NCBI RefSeq assembly: GCF_042186555.1
Contig: NC_133324.1
Location: forward strand, 4,911,395-4,975,394
DNA length: 64,000 nucleotides
Direction of reading: 5' to 3'
Source: Aquarana catesbeiana
Lineage: Eukaryota; Chordata; Amphibia; Anura; Ranidae
Shown here piece after piece: positions 48,990 through 60,904 of this stretch. The notes beneath the pieces are model-generated. The model was not told where the DNA came from, searched no databases, and saw only the letters and a program-made list of their open reading frames with translations. The translations under genes were made by a program, and so were the position numbers. Within the stretch, counting starts at the first letter, position 1, and every line of letters starts with the position of its first letter.

Positions 48990-50720
48990 AGACTGAGGGG
49001 CTTGCACCTTGTTACCAGAGAACGAGGGCCTCCCGTCATGTTACCAGAGACTGAGGGGCTCCCACCATGTTACCAGAGACCGAGGGGCTCCTGCCATGTT
49101 ACCAGAGACCGAGGGGCTCCCGCCATGTTACCAGAGACTGAGGGGCTCCCGCCAAGTTACCAGAGACTGAGAAATTCCCACCATGTTACCAGAGACCGAG
49201 TGGCTTCCACCATATTACCAAAGGCCGAGGGGCTCCCACCATGTTATCAGAGAATGAGGGGCTCCCGCCATGTTACCAGAGACCGAGGGGCTTCCACCAT
49301 GTTACCAGAGACCGAGGGGCTCCCGCCATGTTACCAAAGATTGAGGGGCTCCACCCATGTTATCAGAGACTGAGGGGCTCCCGTCATGTTACCAGAGACC
49401 GAGGGGCTCCCGGCATGTTACCAGAGACCGAGGGGCTCCCACCATGTTACCAGAGAACGAGGGGCTCCCGCCATGTTACCAGAGACCGAGGGGCTCCCGC
49501 CATGTTACCAGAGACCGAGGGGCTCCCACCATGTTACCAAAGACCGAGGGGCTCATACCATGTTACCAGAGACCGAGGGGCTCCCACCATGTTACCAGAG
49601 AACGAGGGCCTCCCGGCATGTTATCAGAGACCGAGGGGCTCCCACCATGTTACCAGAGACCGAGGGGTTCCCACCATGTTACCAGAGACCGAGGGGCTCC
49701 CGCCATGTTACCAGAGACTGAGGGGCTCCCACCATGTTACCAGAGACAGAGGGGCTCCCACCATGTTACCAGAGACCAAGGGGCTCTCGTCATGTTACCA
49801 GAGCCGAGGGACTCTCGTCATATTACCAAAGACCGAGGGGATCCCGCCAAGTTTACCAGAGACTGAGGGGCTTGCACCTTGTTACCAGAGAACGAGGGCC
49901 TCCCGTCATGTTACCAGAGACTGAGGGGCTCCCACCATGTTACCAGAGACCGAGGGGCTCCTGCCATGTTACCAGAGACCGAGGGGCTCCCGCCATGTTA
50001 CCAGAGACTGAGGGGCTCCCGCCAAGTTACCAGAGACTGAGAAATTCCCACCATGTTACCAGAGACCGAGTGGCTTCCACCATATTACCAAAGACCGAGG
50101 GGCTCCCACCATGTTATCAGAGAATGAGGGGCTCCCGCCATGTTACCAGAGACCGAGGGGCTTCCACCATGTTACCAGAGACCGAGGGGCTCCCGCCATG
50201 TTACCAAAGATTGAGGGGCTCCACCCATGTTATCAGAGACTGAGGGGCTCCCGTCATGTTACCAGAGACCGAGGGGCTCCCGGCATGTTACCAGAGACCG
50301 AGGGGCTCCCACCATGTTACCAGAGAACGAGGGGCTCCCGCCATGTTACCAGAGACCGAGGGGCTCCCGCCATGTTACCAGAGACCGAGGGGCTCCCACC
50401 ATGTTACCAAAGACCGAGGGGCTCATACCATGTTACCAGAGACCGAGGGGCTCCCACCATGTTACCAGAGAACGAGGGCCTCCCGGCATGTTATCAGAGA
50501 CCGAGGGGCTCCCACCATGTTACCAGAGACCGAGGGGTTCCCACCATGTTACCAGAGACCGAGGGGCTCCCGCCATGTTACCAGAGACTGAGGGGCTCCC
50601 ACCATGTTACCAGAGACAGAGGGGCTCCCACCATGTTACCAGAGACCAAGGGGCTCTCGTCATGTTACCAGAGCCGAGGGACTCTCGTCATATTACCAAA
50701 GACCGAGGGGCTCCCGCCAT
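48990..50720. repeat. Tandem 870-bp block duplication (30 units) inside the 29-bp array
   Basis: The patterns at 49241-49850 recur at 50111-50720 at an offset of 870 bp. The match includes the unusual GGGCTCCACCCATG and GGGCTCATACCATG units. Confidence 0.8.
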
Positions 50721-53700
50721 GTTACCAGAGACTGAGGGACTCCCATCATGTTACCAGAGACTGAGGGGCTCCTGTCATGTTACCAGAGACCGAGGGGCTC
50801 CCGCCAAATTACCAGAGACTGAGGGGCTCCCACCATGTTACCAGAAACCGAGGGGCTCCAGCCATGTTACCAGAGACTGAGGGGCTCCAGCCATGTTACC
50901 GGAGACTGAGGGGCTCCCGCCAAGTTACCAGAGACTGAGGGGCTCCCACCATGTTACCAGAGAACTAGGGCCTCCCGTCATGTTACCAGAGACCGAGGGG
51001 CTCCCACCATGTTACCAGAGACCGAGGGGTTCCCACCATGTTACCAGAGACCGAGGGGCTCCAGCCATGTTACCAGAGATGGAGGGGCTCCCACCATGTT
51101 ACCAGAGACCATGGGGCTCCCGCCATGTTACCAGAGACTGAGGGCTCCCATCATGTTACCAGAGACCGAGGGGCTCCTTTCATGTTACCAGAGACTGAGG
51201 GGCTCCCACCATATTACCAAAGACCGAGAGGCTCCCACCATGTTACCAGAGACTGAGGGGCTACCGCCATGTTAACAGAGACCGAGGGGTTCCCACCATG
51301 TTACCAGAGACCGAGGAGCTCCCACCATGTTACCAAAGACAGAGGGGCTCCTGCCACGTTACCAGAGACTGAGGGGCTCCCGGCATGTTACCAGAGACCG
51401 AGGGGCTAACACCATGTTACCAAAGACCAAGGGGCTCCCACCATGTTACCAGAGACTGAGGGGCTCCCGGCATGTTACCAGAGACCGAGGGGTTCCCACC
51501 ATGTGACCAGGGACCGAGGGGCTCCCGCCATGTTACCAGAGACTGAGGGGCTCCCATTTTACCAGAGATGGAGGGGCTCCCGCCATGTTACCAGAGACGG
51601 AGGGGCTCCCGCCATGTTACCAGAGATGGAGGGGCTCCCCCCATGTTACCAGAGATGGAGGGGCTACCACCATGTTACCAGAAACCGAGGGGCTCCCGCC
51701 ATGTTACCAAAGATTGAGGGGCTTCCGCCATGTTATCAGAGACTGAGGGGCTCCCGTCATGTTACCAGAGACCGATGGGCTCCCGGCATGTTACCAGAGA
51801 CTGAGGGGCTCCCACCAAGTTACCAGAGACTGAGAAATTCCCACCATGTTACCAGAGACCGAGGGGCTTCCGCCAAGTTACCAGAGACTGAGGGGCTCCC
51901 GCCAAGTTACCAGAGACTGAGAAATTCCCGCCATGTTACCAGAGACTGAGGGGCTCCCATCATGCTACTAGAGACTGAGGGGCTCCCGCCATGTTACCAG
52001 AGATTGAGGGGCTCACTCCATGTTACCAGAGACTGAGGGGCTCCCACCAAGTTACCAGAGACCGAGGGGCTCCCACCATATTACCAAAGACTGAGGGGCT
52101 CCCACCATGTTACCAGAGACTGAGGGGCTCCCATCATGTTACCAGAGACCGAGGGGTTCCCACCATGTTACCAGAGACCGAGGAGCTCCTGCCATGTTAC
52201 CAAAGACCGAGGGGCTCCCGGCATGTTACCAGAGACCGAGGGGCTTCCACCATGTTACCAGAGACCGAGGGGCTCAAGCCATGTTACCAGAGACCGAGGG
52301 GTTCCCACCATGTTACCAGAGACCGAGGGGCTCCTGCCATGTTACCAGAGACAGAGGGGCTCCCACCTTGTTACCAGAGATCTAGGGGTTCCTGCCATGT
52401 TACCAGAGAATGAGGGTCTCCCGCCATGTTACCAGAGACTGAGGAGCTTCCACCAAGTTACCAGAGACTGAGAAATTCCCACCATGTTACCAGAGACTGA
52501 GGGGCTCCCACCATGTTACCAGAGACTGAGGGGCTCCTGCCATGTTACCAGAGACCGAGGCGCTCCCGCCATGTTACCAGAGATCGAGGGGTTCCCGCCA
52601 TGCTACCAGAGAACGAGGGGCTCCCGCCATGTTACCGGAGACTGAGGAGCTCCCACCAAGTTACCAGAGACTGAGAAATTCCCACCATGTTACCAGAGAC
52701 TGAGGGGCTCCCGCCATGTTACCAGAGACGAGGGGCTCCCGCCATGTTACCAGAGACCGAGGGGCTCCCGCCATGTTACCAGGGACCGAGGGGCTCCCGC
52801 CATGTTACCAGAGACCGAGGGGCTCCCGCCATGTTACCAGGGACCGAGGGGCTCCCGCCATGTTACCAGAGACCGAGGGGCTCCCACCATGTTACCAGAG
52901 AACGAGGGGCTCCCGCCATATTACCAAAGACTGAGGGGCTCCCACCATGTTACCAGAGACTGAGGGGCTCCCATCATGTTACCAGAGACCGAGGGGTTCC
53001 CACCATGTTACCAGAGATCGAGGAGCTCCTGCCATGTTACCAAAGACCGAGGGGCTCCCACCATGTTACCAGAGACCGAGGTGCTCCAGCCATGTTACCA
53101 GAGACCGAGGGGTTCCCACCATGTTACCAGAGACCGAGCGGCTCAAGCCATGTTACCAGAGACTGAGGGGCTCCCACCAAATTACCAGAGACTGAGGGGC
53201 TCCCGCCATGTTACCAGAGACCGAGGGGCTCCCACCATATTACCAAAGACTGAGGGGCTCCCACCATGTTACCAGAGACTGAGGGGCTCCCATCATGTTA
53301 CCAGAGACCGAGGGGTTCCCACCATGTTACCAGAGACCGAGGAGCTCCTGCCATGTTACCAAAGACCGAGGGGCTCCCGGCATGTTACCAGAGACCGAGG
53401 GGCTCCCACCATGTTACCAGAGACCGAGGGGCTCAAGCCATGTTACCAGAGACCGAGGGGTTCCCACCATGTTACCAGAGACCGAGGGGCTTCTGCCATG
53501 TTACCAGAGACGGAGGGGCTCCCACCTTGTTACCAGAGACCGAGGGGCTCCCGCCATGTTAACAGAGACCGAGGGGCTCCTGTCATGTTACCAGAGACCG
53601 AGGGGCTCCCGCCAAGTTACCAGAGACTGAGGGGCTCCCACCCTGTTACCAGAAACCGAGGGGCTCCCGCCATGTTACCAGAAACCGAGGGGCTCCCGCC

Positions 53701-55095
53701 ATGTTATCAGAGACTGAGGGGCTCCCACCAAGTTACCAGAGACTGAGAAATTCCCACCATGTTACCAGAGACTGAGAGGCTCCCGTCATGTTACTAGAGA
53801 CTGAGGGGCTCCCGCCATGTTACCAGAGATCGAGGGGTTCCCGCCATGTTACCAGAGAACGAGGGGCTCCCGCCATGTTACCAGAGACTGAGGAGCTCCC
53901 ACCAAGTTACCAGAGACTGAGAAATTCCCACCATGTTACCAGAGACTGAGGGGCTCCCGCCATGTTACCAGAGACTGAGGGGCTCCTGCCATGTTACCAG
54001 AGACCGAGGGGCTCCTGCCATGTTACCAGAGATCGAGGGGTTCCCGCCATGTTACCGGAGACTGAGGAGCTCCCACCAAGTTACCAGAGACTGAGAAATT
54101 CCCACCATGTTACCAGAGACCGAGGGGCTCCCGCCATGTTACCAGAGACCGAGGGGCTCCCGCCATGTTACCAGAGACCGAGGGGCTCCCGCCATGTTAC
54201 CAGAGAACGAGGGGCTCCCGCCATATTACCAGAGACTGAGGGGCTCCCGTCATCTTACCAGAGACCGTGGGGTTCCCACCATGTTACCAGAGACCGTGGG
54301 GTTCCCACCATGTTACCAGAGACTGAGGGGCTCCTGCCATGTTACCAGAGACGGAGGGGCTCCCACCTCGTTACCAGAGACCGAGGGGCTCCCGCCATGT
54401 TACCAGAGACCGAGGGGCTCCTGTCATGTTACCAGAGACCGAGGGGCTCCCGCCAAGTTACCAGAGACTGAGGGGCTCCCACCATGTTACCAGAAACCGA
54501 GGGGCTCCCGCCATGTTACCAGAAACCGAAGGGCTCCTGCCATGTTACCAGAGACTGAGGGGCTCCCACCAAGTTACCAGAGACTGAGAAATTCCCGCCA
54601 TGTTACCAGAGACTGAGGGGCTCCCGTCATGTTACTAGAGACTGAGGGGCTCCCGCCATGTTGCCAGAGATCGAGGGGTTCCCGCCATGTTACCAGAGAC
54701 CGAGGGGCTCCCGTCATGTTACCAGAGACTGAGGGGTTCCCACCATGTTATCAGAGACCCAGGGGCTCCCGCCATGTTACCCGAGACTGAGGGGCTCCCA
54801 CCATGTTACCAGAGACCGAAGGGCTCCCGCCATATTACCAGAGACTGAGGGGCTCCCGCCATGTTACCAGAGACTGAGGGGCTTCTGCCACGTTACCAGA
54901 GACCAAGGGCTCCCGCCATGTTACCATAGACCGAGGGGCTCCTGCCATGTTACCAGAGACCAAGGGCTCCCGCCATGTTAAAAGAGACCGAGGGGCTCCC
55001 GCCATGTTACCAGAGACTGAGGGGTTCCCACCATGTTACCGGAGACTGAGGGCCTCCGCTCCCGCCATGTTACCAGAGACTGAGGGGTTCCCACC

Positions 55096-57490
55096 ATGTT
55101 ACCGGAGACTGAGGGCCTCCCGGCATGTTACCAGAGACCGAGGGGCTCCCACCATGTTACCATAGACCGAGGGGCTCCCGCCATGTTTCCAGAGACTGAG
55201 GGGCTCCCACCATTTTACCAGAGACGGAGGGGCTCCCGCCATGTTACCAGAGACGGAGGGGCTCCCGCCATGTTACCAGAGATGGAGGGGCTACCACCAT
55301 GTTACCAGAAACCGAGGGGCTCCAGCCATGTTACCAGAGACTGAGGGGCTCCCACCAAGTTACCAGAGACTGAGAAATTCCCACCATGTTACCAAAAACC
55401 GAGGGGCTTCCGCCAAGTTACCAGAGACTGAGGGGCTCCCTCCAAGTTACCAGAGACTGAGAAATTCCCGCCATGTTGCCAGAGACTGAGGGGCTCCCAT
55501 CATGTTACTAGAGACTGAGGGGTTCCCACCATGTTACCAGAGACCGAGGGGCTCCCGCCATGTTACCAGAGACTGAGGGGCTCCCACCATGTTACCAGAG
55601 AACGAGGGGCTCCCGCCATATTACCGGAGACTGAGGGGCTCCCGTCATCTTACCAGAGACCGTGGGGTTCCCACCATGTTACCAGAGACTGAGGGGCTCC
55701 TGCCATGTTACCAGAGACGGAGGGGCTCCCACCTCGTTACCAGAGACCGAGGGGCTCCCGCCATGTTACCAGAGACCGAGGGGCTTCCGCCAAGTTACCA
55801 GAGACTGAGGGGCTCCCGCCAAGTTACCAGAGACTGAGAAATTCCCGCCATGTTACCAGAGACTGAGGGGCTCCCATCATGCTACTAGAGACTGAGGGGC
55901 TCCCGCCATGTTACCAGAGATTGAGGGGCTCACTCCATGTTACCAGAGACTGAGGGGCTCCCACCAAGTTACCAGAGACCGAGGGGCTCCCACCATATTA
56001 CCAAAGACTGAGGGGCTCCCACCATGTTACCAGAGACTGAGGGGCTCCCATCATGTTACCAGAGACCGAGGGGTTCCCACCATGTTACCAGAGACCGAGG
56101 AGCTCCTGCCATGTTACCAAAGACCGAGGGGCTCCCGGCATGTTACCAGAGACCGAGGGGCTTCCACCATGTTACCAGAGACCGAGGGGCTCAAGCCATG
56201 TTACCAGAGACCGAGGGGTTCCCACCATGTTACCAGAGACCGAGGGTCTCCTGCCATGTTACCAGAGACAGAGGGGCTCCCACCTTGTTACCAGAGACCG
56301 AGGGGCTCCCGCCATGTTACCAGAGACCGAGGGGCTCCTGTCATGTTACCAGAGACTGAGGGGCTCCCACCAAGTTACCAGAGACTGAGAAATTCCCGCC
56401 ATGTTACCAGAGACTGAGAGGCTCCCGTCATGTTACTAGAGACTGAGGGGCTCCCGCCATGTTACCAGAGATCTAGGGGCTCCCACCATGTTACCAGAAA
56501 CCGAGGGGCTCCCGCCATGTTACCAGAAACCGAAGGGCTCCTGCTATGTTACCAGAGACCGAGGGGCTCCCGCCATGTTACCAGAGACTGAGGGGCTTCT
56601 GCCACGTTACCAGAGACCAAGGGCTCCCGCCATGTTACCATAGACCGAGGGGCTCCTGCCATGTTACCAGAGACCAAGGGCTCCCGCCATGTTAAAAGAG
56701 ACCGAGGGGCTCCCGCCATGTTACCAGAGACTGAGGGGTTCCCACCATGTTACCGGAGACTGAGGGCCTCCCGGCATGTTACCAGAGACCGAGGGGCTCC
56801 CACCATGTTACCATAGACCGAGGGGCTCCCGCCATGTTTCCAGAGACTGAGGGGCTCCCACCATTTTACCAGAGACGGAGGGGCTCCCGCCATGTTACCA
56901 GAGACGGAGGGGCTCCCGCCATGTTACCAGAGATGGAGGGGCTACCACCATGTTACCAGAAACCGAAGGGGTCCAGCCATGTTACCAGAGACTGAGGGGC
57001 TCCCACCAAGTTACCAGAGACTGAGAAATTCCCACCATGTTACCAAAAACCGAGGGGCTTCCGCCAAGTTACCAGAGACTGAGGGGCTCCCTCCAAGTTA
57101 CCAGAGACTGAGAAATTCCCGCCATGTTGCCAGAGACTGAGGGGCTCCCATCATGTTACTAGAGACTGAGGGGTTCCCACCATGTTACCAGAGACCGAGG
57201 GGCTCCCGCCATGTTACCAGAGACTGAGGGGCTCCCACCATGTTACCAGAGAACGAGGGGCTCCCGCCATATTACCGGAGACTGAGGGGCTCCCGTCATC
57301 TTACCAGAGACCGTGGGGTTCCCACCATGTTACCAGAGACTGAGGGGCTCCTGCCATGTTACCAGAGACGGAGGGGCTCCCACCTCGTTACCAGAGACCG
57401 AGGGGCTCCCGCCATGTTACCAGAGACCGAGGGGCTCCTGTCATGTTACCAGAGACCGAGGGGCTCCCGCCAAGTTCCCAGAGACTGAGG
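55096..57490. repeat. Block duplication of 1651 bp near the right end of the 29-bp array
   Basis: Patterns at 55096, 55241 and 55589 recur at 56747, 56892 and 57240, all at offset 1651. The offset is not a multiple of 29 because the block contains units with short deletions (GACCAAGGGCTCCC). A further match, 51991 with 55908, has the offset 3917. Confidence 0.75.
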
Positions 57491-59512
57491 GGCTCCCACC
57501 ATGTTACCAGAAACCGAGGGGCTCCCGCCATGTTACCAGAAACCGAAGGGCTCCTGCCATGTTACCAGAGACCGAGGGGCTCCCGCCAAGTTCCCAGAGA
57601 CTGAGGGGCTCCCACCATGTTACCAGAAACCGAGGGGCTCCCGCCATGTTACCAGAAACCGAAGGGCTCCTGCCATGTTACCAGAGACTGAGGGGCTCCC
57701 GTCATGTTACTAGAGACTGAGGGGCTCCCGCCATGTTGCCAGAGATCGAGGGGTTCCCGCCATGTTACCAGAGACCGAGGGGCTCCCGTCATGTTACCAG
57801 AGACTGAGGGGTTCCCACCATGTTATCAGAGACCCAGGGGCTCCAGCCATGTTACCCGAGACTGAGGGGCTCCCACCATGTTACCAGAGACCGAAGGGCT
57901 CCCGCCATATTACCAGAGACTGAGGGGCTCCCGCCATGTTACCAGAGACTGAGGGTCTTCTGCCACGTTACCAGAGACCAAGGGCTCCCGCCATGTTACG
58001 ATAGACCGAGGGGCTCCCGCCATGTTACCATAGACCGAGGGGCTCCTGCCATGTTACCAGAGACCAAGGGCTCCCGCCATGTTAAAAGAGACCGAGGGGC
58101 TCCGCCATGTTACCAGAAGACTGAGGGGTTCCCACCATGTTACCAGAGACTGAGGGCCTCCCGGCATGGTACCAGAGACCGAGGGGCTCCCACCATGTTA
58201 CCATAGACCGAGGGGCTCCCACCATTTTACCAGAGACGGAGGGGCTCCCGCCATGTTACAGAGACGGAGGGGCTCCCGCCATGTTACCAGAGATGGAGGG
58301 GCTACCACCATGTTACCAGAAACCGAGGGGCTCCAGCCATGTTACCAGAGACTGAGGGGCTCCCACCAAGTTACCAGAGACTGAGAAATTCCCACCATGT
58401 TACCAAAGACCGAGGGGCTTCCGCCAAGTTACCAGAGACTGAGGGGGCTCCCTCCAAGTTACCAGAGACTGAGAAATTCCCGCCATGTTACCAGAGACTG
58501 AGGGCTCCCACCATGTTACCAGAGACCGAGAGGCTCCTGCATGTTACCAGAGACTGAGGGGCTCCCACCATGTTACCAGAGATGGAGGGGCTCCCACATG
58601 TTACCAGAGACCAAGGGGCTCCCGCCATGTTACCAGAGACTGAGGGCTCCCATCATGTTACCAGAGACCGAGGGGCTCCTGTGATGGTACCAGAGACTGA
58701 GGGGCTCCCGCCATGTTACCATAGACCGAGGGGCTTCTGCCATGTTACCAGAGACCGAGGGGCTCTCGCCATGTTACCAGAGACTGAGGGGTTCCCACCA
58801 TGTTACCGGAGACTGAGGGCTCCCGCCATGTTATCAGAGAACGAGGGCCTCCCGGCATGTTACCAAAGACCGAGGGGCTCCCACCATGTTACCATAGACC
58901 GAGGGCTCCTGCCATGTTATCAGAGACCGAGGGCTCCCGCCATGTTACCAGAGACCGAGGGGCTCCCGCCATGTTACCCAGAGACTGAGGGGTTCCCACC
59001 ATGTTACCGGAGACTGAGGGCCTCCCGGCATGTTACCAGAGACCGAGGGTCTCCCACCATGTTACCGGAGTATGAGGGGTTCCCACCATGTTACCGGAGA
59101 CTGAGGGGCTCCCGCCATGTTATCAGAGAACGAGGGCCTCCCGGTATGTTACCAGAGGCCGAGGGGTTCCCACCATGTTACCAGAGACCGAGGGGCTCCC
59201 GCCATGTTACCAGAGACTGAGGGGCTCCCATCATGTTACCAGAGATGGAGGGGCTCCCGCCATGTTACCAGAGACTGAGGGGCTCCCACCATGTTACCAA
59301 AGACCGAGGGGCTCCCACCATGTTACCAAAGACCGAGGGGCTCCCAGCATGTTACCAGAGACTGAGGGGCTCCTGCCATGTTACCAAAGACCGAGGTGCT
59401 CCCAGCATGTTACCAGAGACTGAGGGGCTCCCGCCATGTTACCAGAGACAGAGGGGCTCCCATCATGTTACCGGATACTGAGGGGCTCCCACTACGTTAC
59501 CAGAGATCGAGG

Positions 59513-59850
59513 TTGGTGGGGTCTCCTCGTGCGATCCACTATTTGGACTCCACCTCATTCTATTGGATTGTTTTCAGTTCTGGGTGGAGTCTGAATTAGA
59601 GTTATTGTTTGTAGTTCCATGCTGTGCCCTCAGGTAAAGTGTGGAGGGTGCAGCAGGAGGAGTGAGACTTCACAAGAGATGGTTCTGAACTCCTCCACCT
59701 CATCCTATAGGAGGATAATTCTCAGTTGTGGGTGGAGTCAGATTTAGATTCTATCCCTGCCCTCTGCGGGTGCAGCGGGAGGTGTAAGACTCCCTTTATG
59801 CTGCGATGGAGAGAATGTTTCTGTCTCAGAGTCATAGAACTACAATACAC
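59513..59850. repeat. Two copies of a ~145-bp sequence
   Basis: CTCCACCTCATTCTAT with GGGTGGAGTCTGAATTAGA (from about 59548) recurs as CTCCACCTCATCCTAT with GGGTGGAGTCAGATTTAGA (from about 59693). Both are followed by TGCCCTC, a GGGTGCAGC(A/G)GGAGG segment and a (G/T)GAGACT or GTAAGACT motif. It may be part of a dispersed element. No gene was seen. Confidence 0.65.
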
Positions 59851-59944
59851 ATCGCCCCACCTGACCCATCACACGTGTCCCGATCTTATGCGATCACATC
59901 GGGTGGAGAACAGATGATCGGATGTAGGAGGGACTCTTATCCCC
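59851..59944. other. Spacer, no gene seen
   Basis: Complex sequence that shares CACATCGCCC and GATCGGATGT with the sequence on the far side of the following C/CA array. Confidence 0.4.
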
Positions 59945-60565
59945 AGCCCGACCACCAACCCCCCCACACATACACACAGGATCCGACCCCCCCCCCACAC
60001 ACACACAGGGTGCAACCCCCCCACACACACACACAGGGTCCAACCCCCCCCCCACACACACACAGGATCCGACCCCCCCAAACACACACACACAAACACA
60101 GGGTCCAACACCCCCCCACACACACACACAGGATCCGACCACCCCCCCCACACACACAAACACAGGGTCCAACACCCCCCCCCCCCACACACACACAGGA
60201 TCCGACCACCCCCCCCACACACACACACAGGGTCCAACACCCCCCCACACACATACACAGGGTCCAACCCCCCCACACACACACACACACACAGGGTCCA
60301 ACCCCCCACACACACACACACAGGATCTGACAACCCCCCAACAACACACACAGAGGGTCCAACACCCCCCCCACACACACACACACACAGGATCCGACAC
60401 CCCCCCCCACACACACACACATACACAGGGTCCAACCCCCCCCACACACACCCACACAGGGTCCAACCCCCCCACACACACAGGATCCGACCCCCCCCCC
60501 CCCCACACACACAGGGTCCAACCCCCCCACACACACACAGGATCCGACAACCCCCCCCCCCCATA
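59945..60565. repeat. C-run/CA minisatellite with alternating GGATCCGAC and GGGTCCAAC
   Basis: About 20 units of 25-35 bp. Each has a C run of five to fourteen, a CA run of three to ten repeats and either AGGATCCGAC or AGGGTCCAAC. Lengths vary through both the C run and the CA run. Overlapping minus-strand frames read as Cys/Val/Gly repeats and are not genes. Confidence 0.95.
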
Positions 60566-60904
60566 TACATGGATTCGGCCGATGTCTGGTGATCGGATGT
60601 TATATAATACACATCGCCCGATAATAGGACAGATCTCCCGGAATTTACATTTCACAAATCCCCTGATGTGGTCGGATTGGTGTCAGGATATCTGGAAGAT
60701 CGTTCTGAGAGGAGACAATTCCTATTCAGATCGGAGGAGATTCCCATCCACACACCCACACCGATTATTATCGGAGGAGAAATACTATCACATCGCAATA
60801 CACACAATGATTTCATATATCGCCCGATAATTATCTCCACCATCACACTGTGTATATGGACTGCGATAATTATATAAGTCCTCATTATTATTTATATACC
60901 AATA
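60566..60904. other. Unassigned complex DNA, possible degenerate transposon
   Basis: It contains repeated words such as CACATCGCCCGATAAT and TATCGCCCGATAATTATC (near 60608 and 60821) and TATCGGAGGAG, suggesting an internally repetitive or foldback element. No coding region is supported. Confidence 0.4.

Larger units (their letters stand above)
36835..59512. repeat. 22.7-kb minisatellite of 29-bp units
   Basis: About 780 units of CCGAGGGGCTCCC followed by GCCATGTTACCAGAGA. Common variants are ACTGAGAAATTCCC, AAAGATTGAGGGG, TTATCAGAGA and CAAGTTACC. Every unit has an ATG, except where it mutated to AAG, ATA or similar. Neither 29 bp nor the consensus gives stops in the plus strand, so all three frames are open and cycle through a 29-residue peptide (MLPETEGLPPCYQRPRGS and continuation). 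Frames are broken only at variant units. Recent block duplications are listed separately. There is no spacer sequence between units, so it is not a CRISPR array. Confidence 0.98.

Noticed and set aside
36835..59512. CRISPR array, because of ~29-bp repeats
   Set aside because: Units adjoin directly with no unique spacers, copies vary by substitution, and the context is a vertebrate genome.
59869..60655. Cys/Val/Gly-rich minus-strand frames of about 250 codons
   Set aside because: They are translations of the C/CA minisatellite, and three minus-strand frames are open at once.
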